Below are positions 12,043 through 24,235 of a DNA stretch of 64,000 nucleotides, one piece after another. Numbering within the stretch: position 1 is the first letter of the stretch; every line of letters starts with the position of its first letter. The position numbers were made by a program, and so were the translations under genes. The notes under the pieces were generated by a model. It was not told where the DNA came from. It worked only from the letters and a program-made list of their open reading frames with translations, and did not search any database. This stretch comes from Deinandra increscens subsp. villosa (lineage: Eukaryota; Streptophyta; Magnoliopsida; Asterales; Asteraceae). Location: NCBI GenBank assembly GCA_039602395.1, contig JBCNJP010000007.1, positions 98,348,772-98,412,771 on the forward strand, written 5' to 3'.

Positions 12043-12964
12043 TAAGACTTCATTAGTTTTTTCAAAACGCTTTAAAAAAAGTAGTTTTTTCATAGTAGAG
12101 TTTACCTTCAGTGAATTTAAAAAAATATATATATAAAGCTAGAGCCTAAAGGTAAATTTGTAATGTAAAGATAAAGACGAAGATGGAGAACAAGATGTAG
12201 ATGGTTTTTATAAAAACTTTAAATTTTAATAATAAACTTGGTTTTTAGCTAAATTATAAGGATAAAGATTGAGCAATTATTGTAAATACCATTTGCATCT
12301 CATCTCTAAATTTTAGAGATTTTTTTTTATATTTATTCTCTATCCTAATCTCTGTCTCTATCTCAAAAACACGAATTTTAATAAAGTGAACATTTATTTA
12401 TCGTTGCACTAATCGCTAAATCACTCTTTTATGATACTTTTATCCTTGATTGGGAGAACATATGCTTTAAACACTTATATCAATTATGTGTGGGATAAAA
12501 GAATCATAATGTTTATATTAAGAGAAAAGCTACTAACGATTATGGAAATAGGGAATCCCTACAGCATGTTATAGTGGTGACGGATCGATATTTGTAATTG
12601 TCACTCTATCATAAACAATTTTTTTTTAATAACAATTTCAAGATTTTCAAGGATAAGTACATAAAATGTCTCCAACATTTTGAATGTGAGATTTTTTTTC
12701 TTGAACAGCGATTTCTCAGTCGAATCTGATGCTCAGTCCACCACGATGGTATTGCATATGATTCGCTCTTTAAAAGTTCACACATTGGAGAAAGAAACAT
12801 AAAGAATGGACGTTATATTCGAGAAGCATTAAAATGTAAGATCGTTACAAAAAACACTAACTATTTAAAAACACATGTAGTATATTTGTAGTATTTCTAA
12901 ATCAGAATATGTAAAAATGTATGTGGACATTGAATTAATTAAATGGGGTCGGCTACACACCTCT
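12043..12964. other. Intergenic, no gene seen
   Basis: AT-rich, many stops. The part around 12160-12300 resembles 43060-43130 (TTAGYTAAATTATAAGGAT), probably another MITE remnant. Nothing else supported. Confidence 0.35.
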
Positions 12965-13516
12965 GAATTCTAATCTGGATATTTAAATTAAACGGTTGTC
13001 TGGAATAGGATTAATTTGTCAGAAACACCCCCTACATTATTAGACAGCCGTCTGTGTATGATTTAGCAAAGATGATGGTATGAGATTAGTAAATTGAGTG
13101 TGTATATAGCAACACCCTTAGTTAACAGTCATTATATTTTCAATTTGATCTCTCTACTTTCTTTGCTACTCTTCTTCAAACTAGGGTTCCTTTTATATAT
13201 TTACTTCCAATTCGATTAATGGTGTTTATATGTCAAATGGGAATTCTAATCTGGATATTTAAATTAAACGGTTGTCTGGAATAGGATTAATTTGTCAGAA
13301 ACACCCCCTACATTATTAGACAGCCGTCTGTGTATGATTTAGCAAAGATGATGGTATGAGATTAGTAAATTGAGTGTGTATATAGCAACACCCTTAGTTA
13401 ACAGTCATTATATTTTCAATTTGATCTCTCTACTTTCTTTCCTACTCTTCTTCAAACTAGGGTTCCTTTTATATATTTACTTCCAATTCGATTAATGGTG
13501 TTTATATGTCAAATGG
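12965..13516. repeat. Near-identical 276 bp tandem duplication
   Basis: GAATTCTAATCTGGATATTT starts copies at 12965 and 13241. The copies run to about 13516 with only a base or two of difference (for example TTTGCTAC versus TTTCCTAC), so the duplication is recent. The unit ends in a leader-like stretch (CTAGGGTTCC), but no open frame follows. Confidence 0.92.
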
Positions 13517-13632
13517 GTATTCGAATTCATCCTGATCATCGTTTTTCTCGTAGAGAAAACTGTCTTATTCCCATCTGAAATTAGGGCTTTTATCATTTCA
13601 CAATTCTTTGATATAGGGTTTTTATTATCGTA

Positions 13633-14106
13633 GGGCTTCAAATCTTCCATCATAACTTGTGTTTCTTGATAGGGTTTTCAAGATTTACTTAAATCGGTGA
13701 ACTCTCATTCTGAATGTCCGATAACTAGCGAAACTCACAACGACATTGCATGGGTATAAGACCATAAGTTATGTTTCGATGTGAATAGTAGGGCTTCAAA
13801 TCTTCCATCATAACTTGTGTTTCTTGATAGGGTTTTCAAGATTTACTTAAATCGGTGAACTCTCATTCTGAATGTCCGATAACTAGCGAAACTCACAACG
13901 ACATTGCATGGGTATAAGACCATAAGTTATGTTTCGATGTGAATAGTAGGGCTTCAAATCTTCAATCATAACATGTGTTTCTTGATTGGGTTTTCAAGAT
14001 TTACTTAAATCGGTGAACTCTCATTCTGAATGTCCGATAACTAGCGAAACTCACAACGACATTGCATGGGTATAAGACTATAAGTTATGTTTCGATGCGA
14101 ATAAGG
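13633..14106. repeat. 158 bp unit in three near-identical tandem copies
   Basis: GGGCTTCAAATCTTC begins copies at 13633, 13791 and 13949, exactly 158 bp apart. The third copy has a few substitutions (CTTCAATC, CATGTG, GATTGGG). No coding frame. It lies just downstream of the 276 bp duplication, so this locus has expanded twice by different units. Confidence 0.93.
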
Positions 14107-15296
14107 TCGTTGGATGTGTGTTTTGAAAGTGATTATATGATTAATTTCTTAACTAGTTTGGTGTGGCTGTGGGGATAACTAATCAAATGGGGGCCCAAGT
14201 AGACGGTTGATCCGCCATGTTTGCTGGGCCTTAGGTCAACCCGATTGATGGTAACATTAATGCATTATGGTTCATGCTTCTACAAAACAAACGGTTTTTA
14301 TTGGTTGGAACTTGGAAGCCACTATGCAAATAAGTAATAACTTATAAAAATATTACCCAAAGACCTGTTTGTTAAAATAAATTTTGCTAAATAACTCTTC
14401 ATAATCCTACTCAAATTTCTTTTTAACAACCATTTTTTTATCCGACTCGAGCTACTTATTTCATATCTAATAAGCAAATTACAATAAAGTGACAGGTAAA
14501 CGGGTAACAAATTGTGCTGCAACCCCTTTTTTAAAATATATACACTGCAACTTGCACCTTACATGATTTGAATCCCAACCTTTTACTTAGGAGACACACC
14601 ACTTAACCATCTAGATGTCTCCTTGAGGACTCAAACTCCTTTTAACACCATATAAACATAAATATACAAAGATAAAAACTAAAATTCAAATACTACATAA
14701 ACTTATGAAGTTTATTTGTCATTCTTTTTTTGGTTTAATACCTTTTATATCTTGATTTTCCATGTTCAGACTAATTACAATTAACTTTCAAACATCTTTT
14801 TATAAAACAAGACGACTCAAAACACCTCACATTTAAAAAAAAAAATAAAAAAACCAACTATAGCCCACTTTAGTGCATATTTTATTCTTGAAGAGTTGGT
14901 GGGGTTCCTATTAACTAAAATAAACACCGTATGCTCCTGCTTCCTAATTTGTAGTTTATAAAAAAGTCAAAATTGATTGATGACTTTTTTGACGTATTAT
15001 AAGGTCTTCCTCTTGGAAGGTCTCAATCACATAGGAATCATAAGAATATTTTATAAGACACTCAAGAATGGCCCTAAGCACCTCCTATTTGTCCCATTAC
15101 CATCAATAATATATACATACATAGGGCCAATGGCCATACATATACATAATTTATATATATATATATATATATACACACACATATATATATCCCATAAGAA
15201 ACCAACTTCTATTCCATACTTCCATCCTCTATTTCTTTCTCTCATTATCTACACAGCCAAAACCTTTGGTTTTCCATCTCGAAAAGGCGAAAACCG
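14107..15296. other. Intergenic and upstream region of the SAUR gene
   Basis: AT-rich, no coding region. A (TA)n/(CA)n tract at about 15148-15190 contains TATATA boxes about 110-150 bp before the SAUR start, which could serve as the core promoter. Confidence 0.4.
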
Positions 15297-15647
15297 ATGG
15301 CGAAAGGCGGAAAGCTAACGAAGATCAAGACGGTTCTAAAGAAATGGCATTCGTTCGGTTTCACCAAGGACAGTGCGAGTTCACCAACTTCTGATGAAGA
15401 TGATTACCAAGAATCGAGCCATTCTCATGCGGTCTATGTAGGCAAGTCAAGGCGTCGGTACCTTATAAGCTCCAACGTGTCCAAGCACCCGTTGTTCCAG
15501 GAGCTTGTGGAACGATCGGGTGATGGGACATCTAGTGTCACGATTGAGTGCGAGGTTGTGTTGTTTGAACATCTATTGTGGATGATCGAAAATGCAGATC
15601 CTCAGCCAGAATCGTTACACGAACTTGTGGATTTTTACGCTTGCTAG
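15297..15647 (+). CDS. SAUR family protein (SAUR76-78 type)
   Basis: Intronless 116 aa gene, as usual for SAURs. It starts MAKGGKLTKIKTVLKKWHS, then an acidic Ser-rich linker (SDEDDYQESS). The SAUR core follows: AVYVGKSRRRYLISSNVSKHPLFQELVERSG, then CEVVLFEHLLWMIENADPQPESLHELVDFYAC at the end. This ending and the GKSRRRY motif are typical of the SAUR76-79 subgroup. SAURs are small auxin-induced regulators of cell expansion; subgroup 76-78 has been tied to ethylene receptor interaction in Arabidopsis. The precise function here is inferred. The ATG at 15297 is the first in frame near the family's usual start. Confidence 0.93.
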   Translation: MAKGGKLTKIKTVLKKWHSFGFTKDSASSPTSDEDDYQESSHSHAVYVGKSRRRYLISSNVSKHPLFQELVERSGDGTSSVTIECEVVLFEHLLWMIENADPQPESLHELVDFYAC

Positions 15648-17415
15648 TTAATCGATGTTAAGTTTTAAATTGTTTCTATATCAATCAATTCTTGTAACTT
15701 GTTGTTGAATTCATGTTCTACAAATGATCAGTTTTATTCCTTGGATAACAAGCAATCCAATAACTTATTTGTTTTGTTTTATTTTATTTACCTTTTGGTT
15801 TGATTCAATGACATGGTGTGGTCATCACGTCTCTGAGTTGACTCAGTCCAATGACCAAAATGCGAAGTGTACCACATCATGATTTATTCGCAAATTTTAA
15901 CCATAGCATTAGCCCATTTTAATCGCGACTTTTGATCATTTTTGTATTACTGTAAACTATCAGGTTCTAACATCTTAAATGGGATAACCTGATTGAACGC
16001 TTGACGAAAGCCAACGAGTTATTAATTATATACAGATTCTCATTTCTCATTTAATACAAAACTAATTTTAAGTACCCAACCATGAAAACCGAGTAAACAT
16101 GTATGCATACACATTTTATGATGTAATTAATTTTAAATAGAATACCGTAAAGACAAATTGCATAGACGCACTTGAAACGTTGTGCATGGTGTGTGTATAT
16201 ATATATATATGGAGAGGTTCATTTCTAGACACTCGAAAAAGTGTAAAACTATCAGAATCTTATTTCACATGCGAAATTTACTGAAGAGAAAAAAAAAAGT
16301 TAATGACAACCATCAAATGAAGCTCGAAAAATGTATCTCCGGTTTTAATTTTTGTTTATATATACACATATAAGTAAAGTTTTATGCTTAGAAATGTATT
16401 TGTCGCTATCTTTAACCGAAATATATGTAGTATGATTCCTGTTTATGTGTCGTTATCACATTGGTTTTGATTGAATGCGACAATAGTGACCAAAATTTTG
16501 GTCGGTAGAGATGAAAAGGATTTGGTCTGATATGATAAAAAAAAAGAGAAAGTTAATTAAATAATTAATTAATCAATTAATTAATTAATTAAGAAAGTGG
16601 GCAAATGATTGGGGGTTGGTTGGTTGGATGCTTTGTGTTTAATTAATCAACGTCTATGTACCAAACACCCCCTTTTTCTTTCTCATCCGTTTAACAACTT
16701 TTTCTTTTTGATTAATCAATGTATATTAAAAAAATAATATTAACTAGTCGAAGGAACGCGTTTTCATTTTCTTCATTGTGGTTCCTTTTGTTAATTAGAT
16801 GTTTTATTTATATAATAATAGTAATAGTAATTAGTGAGGGTATGTAACCGTATAGGGAAAAAATTTCTTATAAATACATACTTTCATCAATGGACATTTA
16901 CTCCATCAGGACACGGTATCCGCCTATCCGGTGTGTATGTAATAGTTCATTCCTTCTTTAAAAGTTTGAGAGTTTAAATTGATGTTATGTAACTTTTAAG
17001 TTACGAGTTTGATCGTGAAAACAATCACTTGTAAAAATATAAGGTAATATGTGTATATAAGGCTTAAGTGACTCGACACCAATCGGCTCCGTGGGTGGAT
17101 TTACCTTTTATGTTATCTATTTTAAAATGTTAAGAGATTGACTTTTATAAAATTAATAAGGGTAGACTTTAAAAGGTTAATTCAGAATAAATCTAAACGC
17201 TTTACATTTTATTTTGAAGATTATTGGATGAAATGGTTGGAGAAATAAGTTCCATTCACATGTCTTCGCTCTTCATCCATGTAATGTAAGATACAAAAGA
17301 CATAATTACATATTAACCGAATTACGTTTTTATTAATGGTGAATCTACACTCTCCAATCTAAAATCTGTAATCTCTTCCTAAAGTTATCACACTACTAAC
17401 ACTTTATAAGACTAA
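15648..17415. other. Intergenic; solo transposon end at about 16196-16260, AATT-rich tract
   Basis: 3' flank of the SAUR gene, then AT-rich DNA. After a TA run at 16195-16210 comes GGAGAGGTTCATTTCTAGAC, resembling the ends of the 48402-58519 element, but no partner end is seen. A TTAA-rich run lies at 16556-16592. No gene. Confidence 0.4.
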
Positions 17416-17418
17416 TTA

Positions 17419-18175
17419 GGGGTTGTTTGGTTCGTCTGTTTCATTTGATGCTAAATGAATAAGCTGTCTGTATGGTAAAGAAATGCTGAATCAATAAGGT
17501 GATGAATCATAATGTGTTGTTTATTTAGACGTCTGAATGATTGTATAATCAAACAAAAAAAAAACATTTTTTTCTTGTATTTAGCTTGTCCCATATTGGT
17601 GTGGGAACAAAACACCAAAATTTTCCTTCATCCATATTGGTGTGGGAATAAAAACTTTATTTTTTCTTTCAAATTAGTTTGTCCCACATTGATGTGGGAA
17701 CAAAAACATGGTTAACTTATATATGAAAACCTACATGACATATTAAGTTCTTATGTTGTGTTTTACTCCGGTATCTACCCGCGCGCATGGGGGGGTGCAA
17801 ATTTGGTGAAATTGTCTTCCCGTCCGCACGAATGCAGCTCTGAAAACTGGGGGGCGAGCACAAGTTCGTTTTTTTGGTGTTATTTCGCGCGTTTTTTTCA
17901 TTCAGCTCGTCGTCCCTCTTCCTTCCTTCAGCCCTTGTTTTTTTCGTTTCATCTCAGCTCAGTTCCGTCCGCCCAGCCCCTCGTTTTTTCATTCCCAGCC
18001 GCTCGTCGTTCCTTCAGCACCTTGTCTGGATCAAAAAGCTTCCCATCTCTTGCTTTTTCGGACAAACAGAAATGTCTGATTCGGTAAGCTGTCCGCGGCC
18101 AAACAAACACCACCATATGCTGAAATGTCTTATTCGGTCAGCAATAAGACCCCATTAAGATGAACCAAACAGCCC
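17419..18175. mobile_element. PIF/Harbinger (Tourist-like) element, 757 bp
   Basis: Flanked by TTA (17416-17418, 18176-18178). The ends are GGGGTTGTTTGGTTCGTCT and, inverted, GGGCTGTTTGGTTCATCT. It holds three copies of a TCCCAYATTGRTGTGGGAA word near 17590, 17632 and 17683 and a GC-rich interior. No transposase. Related ends occur at 46967-47188. Confidence 0.8.
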
Positions 18176-18178
18176 TTA

Positions 18179-18676
18179 AAATTATAACATTCTAGTTAGA
18201 GTCACCACTTAACTACTATGCTGTATTTTTAAGACATTTAACCCAATTACCTACTATACAGTTAGGATCCTAAGCATGTTCGAGAGGAGTGACGGAACAA
18301 AACCATCATTTTAGGGGCCCATATTTTTTTAAATAAATTTTTTAAATAGTTATTTTTGAATAAAACTTTTAAAATTTAAAACCTAAACTAATAAAATAAT
18401 CTAATTTAAACTAATTAATTATTTAATATTTAGGCAATTAGTGCCTAATTTCAAACAAAGTATAATTTAATTATTCTATGATTTAAGCCAATTTGTAACC
18501 TCACGTCCTCACCCTTTTAAACCCTTTTAAGGTTTAATTCTAACTAAAAAAGAAAAAGAAAACTAATATGCTTATGTTATTGCTATAGTTTATTTTTTAT
18601 TTTATTTAAAAACTTTTTCTATTAGTAATTTTTTTTTCCGAATGGGGTTAATTTTTTAGCTTGAACATGATTCCAA
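18179..18676. other. Intergenic, no gene seen
   Basis: AT-rich with no conserved frame or recognisable element ends. Confidence 0.3.
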
Positions 18677-18985
18677 GGGGGCGTTTGGTTCATGAAATGT
18701 AATGGAATTGGAATTCTAAAGTTTTTTTTTTAAATTGTGCTTAGTTGAGTTATGGACAAATTTAATTTGAAATGAATTACTTTAATCAATAGAATTTTAT
18801 GTCATATAACTTTCCTTAATTTATGTGAATAATTTCTAAAAAAAATATTGAAATAGTATTAATTTATTAAATTTCATTGATTAAAGGGTTTCATTGCATT
18901 TCAAATTCATTCGTTACCCAACTAAGCACAACTTTAAAAAAATTACAATTCTAATTCCATTACATTCCACAAACCAAAGGCCTCC
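18677..18985. mobile_element. TIR MITE, same family as 32230-32533
   Basis: Inverted ends GGGGGCGTTTGGTTCATG / GGAGGCCTTTGGTTTGTG continue inward as long arms (AATGTAATGGAATT). The interior (TGATTAAAG, TTACCCAACT) matches the MITE in RBOHE intron 2. The TSD is unclear (CAA/TAA). Confidence 0.7.
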
Positions 18986-21352
18986 TAAATCTTCAGGACC
19001 GACCCTGCTACTATAGTCTTCGTTAAGAATGGTATTATATTGAAGAAATTAAAAAGTGTTTAATTAATGATATCATAATTTGTATGCTGAATTCCAAAAG
19101 GAGAAAACATACATGCATGTATGTGATGTAAGCCCCATTCAAGGGTGGGCTCTATGTGTCTACCAACAAAATACAAGGAGAATATTTCAAGTGTGGGCAA
19201 GAAGGAATGTGGTGGACAAGTCATGTTATTCATATTGCGATTCGATTTGTCCGAAAATTTCCCGACTCCAACTTGTTTTAAACTTAACCAATATGTGCAA
19301 AATTTCAAACCTTTTGAATACTAGTTATTTATATTATATTTGTTTGTTTCTCTTCACTGCGTGTAGATGATAGTTTATCCTTTATTATATCAAAAACCAA
19401 TTAACTTATTTTCATAACTCATATTATAAATGGCTGCAAATTTACCACTCTATATACAATCGCTAAAAAACATTAGATTGGTCCAATTATGTAATGTTTG
19501 GTTGTGTTCCAACCTTCCCAACAATTCCTGCAAGAAGCAAAAAAAACATGAGATTAAATACCCTTTAATGATTGATGAAATAAGTTTAATTAATTTAGGA
19601 AGTGAACTGAGAAGTAGCTCCTGCACAAAACATGATAAATTAAGGGTCGTAGTATTTGTACGCCCCTATAAGGGCGTATAAGGGTATTCACCGAGTCTAG
19701 GGCACAAATTCAAGGGCTTGTACGACGGATCAGTATGAGGTTGTCAATAGGGAGCGGCTATACGCCACATATAAGCTATATATGGAGTGTATAGCGTCGA
19801 CAAAACAAAATTTCCTTAAATTTAGGGGGCAATATTTTTTTTTTCTATATGCGACGTATAAACCTATTTTAGGGGGGGGGGGGGGGATAATAAATTACCT
19901 ATTTTTTTTAATGAAAATGTTAAAAGATTATCTTTTAAAGATATTGTATAAAATATTAGAATACGTGTTGGAGAAAATGTTTTTAAAAACGATGTTCGAA
20001 TTTTCTAGTGAAATTGTTTTTTATTTGTTAGAAAAAATATTTTATTAATTTTCTATTTATTTTAATATAAACTTTTCAACTTTTGTTTCAAAAAGTTCTT
20101 TTTATATTTTTTAAAATTTTTTTTATACAGGAAGGGTATATGAAATTGACCCGACCTTAAATTAAAGTATGTTTTAAATTGTTTTCACATAAATTGTTTT
20201 TTAAACTTAAGAAAAATCCTTTTTAGAATAAAAATTAAAAAATTTCTTTTTCAAACAATACTTTTTTAGTGGTGAAATATAATAAGTTTTGGTTTTATTT
20301 TTTTAAAGTGAGATTGGATTGGACAACTAAAATAACATTTAGCTGTTACTCCAGAGTCCAGTTCAGAGGTAAATAGGCCTACTAGGCCCAGTTGAGCCCA
20401 CTGATCCTAATCAATCCATTTTTTCCCTTTGAATTTTTCATTTTTTTACTTATAACAACGGTCTTGGGTTGAAATACACATTTATTAAAGTTTTCTTTTG
20501 AAACTACATGTATTTATATTCTTACATGTGTGTTTAAACTTTAAGATAATGGTAAAGCAACTTAATTGCTAAAGGATTGACAATATAACATATTACCTAG
20601 AATACGTTAAATTGTTTCCTGTTCTTACACCAATATATATTTTTTTTGAAAGGCATATTTTATAAAAAAGAATAGTAAGGAACTAGTTCAAAAAAAGCAG
20701 TTACAAGTAAATCAAAGTGTTCTTAACCACTCGATCCAATTTAGTTTAAGTTTTTTTCCTCCTCTTACACCAATATTGATGTTTCTAGATTGATCACTCT
20801 TTATAGATTTGTTTCGACCCCAATTTACAACCAGTTTCTTAAGTTAATTCCCCGGTTTATAGGATGTTACATCGAAACTGTGTTACATAGGTTCCTCACA
20901 TGGCTCGATCTACATCGTGAACAATGGTTAAGTCGTCACTAACCATATCATATTTATCTTGGATTTCCAGAAATATAGACATTTCCAAGGCTAAACCAAC
21001 TCTAAGGGATTATTTACTATCAACTAAACATAAAGCATCCCGAATCCGGTATTGGTAACATATCATATTTTAGGTTTGCTACTTTTTAGTAATTTCAATT
21101 ATAGTGGTACAGATAAAAGCGGTATGGTATTCTGTGTTTACATTAAATTGTTTGCCTTTAGTAGATTTGTTATTGATCTCATATATCTTAAATAAAAGAA
21201 AAATTGACCTCTATTAATCCCAATTATCACATATTGACTGATAATAATCTCAGTTTTGAGTTTTCCCCACAATAATCTCAGTTATAAACATATTGGCCTA
21301 TATTGATCCGTCGTTAACTTAACACTAAAACCGTTAGTTGTTTGCTGACGTG
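18986..21352. other. Intergenic, no gene seen; 15-base G run
   Basis: Mostly AT-rich. Around 19650-19860 are words such as CGCCCCTATAAGGGCG and CGACGTATAAACC of repeat-like character. A run of about 15 G lies at 19873-19887. No frame with family resemblance. Confidence 0.35.
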
Positions 21353-21730
21353 ACATCCTAAATGTTTGTTTTAACCAAGTTATTAAAGTAGATGGGCTAT
21401 TTTTGTAAGTTCTTTAAATTATAAGGATGCTATACTGACTTATTTACCCCCTTCGTGTTTCCTACTTCTCCCTTATTTATCCACATAAATTTCTCCGGCT
21501 GCAGCCCACCAGATTCTTCACAATGTGTATTCAACAAATGTTCATAAGAAATGTTTACTTTATGATCTTCACAGAAAGATACATAAAACCATTTGTTTAG
21601 TTAATATATATTACACGATGTGTCAACAAATGATTAAATTAAGTTTTCTCTAATATATAATTTAGATATACTCAACGAAAACAATCGAATTCACCTCCGT
21701 TCGGTTATCACATCCGGCACGATTGAAACA

Positions 21731-21962
21731 ATGGCGATTGATTCGGATCTGAAGAATAAGGTTAAATCGGATCTGGATTCGTTTCTCAAATCGAAAAAGA
21801 ATTATCACCTGTTAGGCCTTCCGGCACCGGAATATCCAGTTTCATCGCAGCCATGGCCAAATTCCCGCGTTCAATGTTTACGATATCGATCTCTCGAAAG
21901 TCGGAGACGATTCCGATCCGAAAGAGCTGTTGTTACAGACCACAAGCAAGTCGTTGAAAAGA
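21731..21962 (+). pseudogene. Captured fragment of a plant AAA-ATPase (At2g46620-like), frameshifted
   Basis: The frame from 21731 reads MAIDSDLKNKVKSDLDSFLKSKKNYHLLG, the segment just before the Walker A loop in plant AAA-ATPases of the AATP1/At2g46620 group. The reading frame then shifts. A second frame gives SGTGISSFIAAMAKFPR, with the P-loop lysine replaced by Ile, and a third gives FNVYDIDLSKVGDDSD and LLLQTTSKSLK. About 75 residues of the family are covered with at least two frameshifts and a small deletion in the P-loop. It is not functional; it probably arrived with the surrounding element. Confidence 0.82.
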
Positions 21963-22059
21963 AATCAGCAACAACTTCCACAACTTGTTTTTTTATTTGT
22001 TTAAAGAACTTATAAAAATAGCCTCTCTACTTTAACTACTTGGTTAAAACAAACACTTA

Positions 22060-22337
22060 GGGCAAGGGGTATGGGTGGCGTCATAGCCTATGTGGCTAAG
22101 TATGGCTGCGCCAAAACCATCCCCATGTGGCGCCAACCTTTGTCAAGATATGGCTGCGCCATATCTTTCACGCCGTGGAAGAGAGGTGGAGGGAAGGAGG
22201 GTGGTGGCCTTGTCCAATCAAAGCATGCCATGTATTTTTATAACACACACCATATCACACCATGTATACCCCATGCGTGTTAAAAGTCGAGTCATCAATC
22301 TTTAACATATAACACCACACGGGTATACATCATGCCC
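22060..22337. mobile_element. Harbinger MITE nested in the Pack-MULE arm
   Basis: 278 bp with TTA on both sides (22057-22059, 22338-22340). The ends are GGGCAAGGGGTATGGGTGG and, inverted, GGGCATGATGTATACCCGTG. The tandem words TATGGCTGCGCCA are internal. The end type resembles the right end of the transposase element at 43138-45102. Confidence 0.82.
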
Positions 22338-22340
22338 TTA

Positions 22341-22941
22341 GGATGCAAAAATGGCAATTTGGTTCGAAAAATTTGAGCTCATGCACGTGTGACCTGTGGA
22401 CACGAATGCAGCTTGAAAACTTTGGGTCCGTGCGAGCTCGGTTTTTGAATATCTTATATTTTTTGTACTTCGGTTAGTTTTTTTATATGTGTTGTGTTTT
22501 TTTATATGTATTTATGAAAATAAATTTTTTGTATGAAAAAAAGACAGAAAACGCCAGCTTCTCTACCCCTCTTTGGCGTTTTGTGGGCAACGCCCTTGGG
22601 CCAAAAAACACCCATAGCGCCCCGGGGGGTGGGAGCCCGGGCGTTATGAGGGCGCCGTGGGCCGGGCAAAGCCCCTATCACGCCCATTACAAACAGCCTT
22701 ATCGACAATATGTGATAACTGAAATTAATATGGACCAATTTTCTTAAATAAAATAACACACTCTTAATAAATACAACCTAAATCATAGTATATTAAGTTT
22801 TGAACCAATTATAATCTAGCTTAGAATACACATACATGCCCTGCCATCTTTATCCCACTTTTCTTTTGTTGGTTGAAACTTAGCTGTTATATTCCATTTC
22901 ATATTCAAAAGGTAAAAAGTGAACGATATATGTCACAGACT
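22341..22941. other. Harbinger relic and AT-rich DNA
   Basis: GC-rich block 22550-22698 (AACGCC, GGGCGTTATGAGGGC) ends in GCCCATTACAAACAGCC then TTA, which is a Harbinger-type right end; its left end cannot be found. The rest shows nothing. Confidence 0.4.
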
Positions 22942-23052
22942 CATAGTGTTTGCTGGTCACCTTCTTACTATTTTTACAAGAATATACTTTTTCATACATT
23001 ATAGATTATACCATAGTGTTTGCTGGTCACCTTCTTACTATTTTTACAAGAA
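22942..23052. repeat. Direct repeat of about 41 bp, 70 bp apart
   Basis: CATAGTGTTTGCTGGTCACC followed by TTCTTACTATTTTTACAAGAAT occurs at 22942 and again at 23012. Confidence 0.9.
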
Positions 23053-24235
23053 TGTACATTTCTTTATAGTGAACCACACGACTAATCAAAATTGCCCGCC
23101 TTTTGGTTTTGAGAATGATATATAAACAACTCATGTGATCGATTAAGCCATCAAAGGATCGATGATCCAACGATCAGAAGGTTGTATGTTCTGTTGTGGA
23201 ATTTGGTAATCGTTGAGCAAATATTGGATAGAAATCTGAAGTCGTGTTGATCACTGTCAGATCAAACAATTGGAGTGGATACCAGCTTTTGATCGGATGA
23301 AATCAGATATATGATTCAAGATTTCGTATGGAATTTAAATGTTGTGTTTTTGAGAGAAAATGATCGAATGTTTCTGATTTCTGATCCAGATTACGTAAAT
23401 GATGGGATGGAAGCGTATAGATGTTATCTATTCTAAATTTGATCAAAATTACACATTCAGTCCCTCAAGTTTAATTGATGTAATTTTGGTCCGAAATAAA
23501 ATTCCGATGCATTTTTAATGAAGGGCCCCGCCAAGGGTTGCCGCCCCTTGGACCCTACTTCTCTCAGGGGCGCTGCCCCCTTGGATTCCTTGTTAGTCCC
23601 AATGACATTCATGTAAGTGTGCACTCTTGCTTAAATGTCATACGCAATCTTAAATTACACTAAAATATCTAACATGTTCAACTTTTACCTTTTAGTGTAA
23701 GTATGAAGATTCGGGAATGAAGTTGCTTATAATATAATATATGATGACCAGAGGGGTGCGCGCTTAACAGTACTAACATGGACACCGGTAATACACTTAA
23801 AGAATTAATTGATGAAATATCATAGACATTTGAAGGTATAATAAAAGTTTACAATATAGAGTGTATATATAAAAAATCATATATAATAAAAATGATTTTA
23901 AGAATTTAGTCAAACAGAAAATTGATTGTTTATATAAATAGATTTCTATTAGTCACTTATTATTGTTTGTAATATAATTAAGTTAATCCCTATCCACTTT
24001 TCTCACAAAATTTTAAAAATGAATTGTTTATACAATGAGTTAAATGTCATTTTCGTGTCTATGTGGTTTGCTATTTTTTGCCACTTTTCTTCATATTCTT
24101 AAAAATCATCATTTTCATTCAATAGTTTATGATCTTTTACCATTTAAATCCAAATAAATAACTTCATCCATTTTCTCACTTAACTTGAAGGGTATTGTAT
24201 ATATATACACAATAGAGAACTGGGTCTTATGGAAT
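23053..24235. other. Intergenic, repeat-like, no gene seen
   Basis: Contains GC-rich blocks (GGGCCCCGCCAAGGGTTGCC at 23523 and neighbouring copies of CCGCCCCTTGGA and GGGGCGCTGCCCC) of the kind found in old retrotransposons, but no coding frame. Confidence 0.35.

Larger units (their letters stand above)
21353..22346. mobile_element. Pack-MULE-like element carrying an AAA-ATPase fragment
   Basis: Inverted arms of about 65 bp flank the gene fragment: left 21353-21420 and right 22000-22059 (complement), sharing GTTTGTTTTAACCAAGT and TTAAAGTAGA. The right arm is split by a Harbinger MITE (22060-22337) at TTA; removing it restores CTTAGGATG, the complement of the left arm's CATCCTAAATG. The outer limits and TSD are not resolved. 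Confidence 0.6.

Noticed and set aside
17585..17720. U-snRNA gene suggested by USE-like word and TATA
   Set aside because: No U1-U6 core sequence follows; the word is repeated and is also common in LTR remnants. Kept only as a low-interest finding.
17758..18158. Two overlapping Phe/Ser-rich frames of 94-109 aa
   Set aside because: They lie inside the Harbinger element and reflect CT-rich low-complexity sequence.
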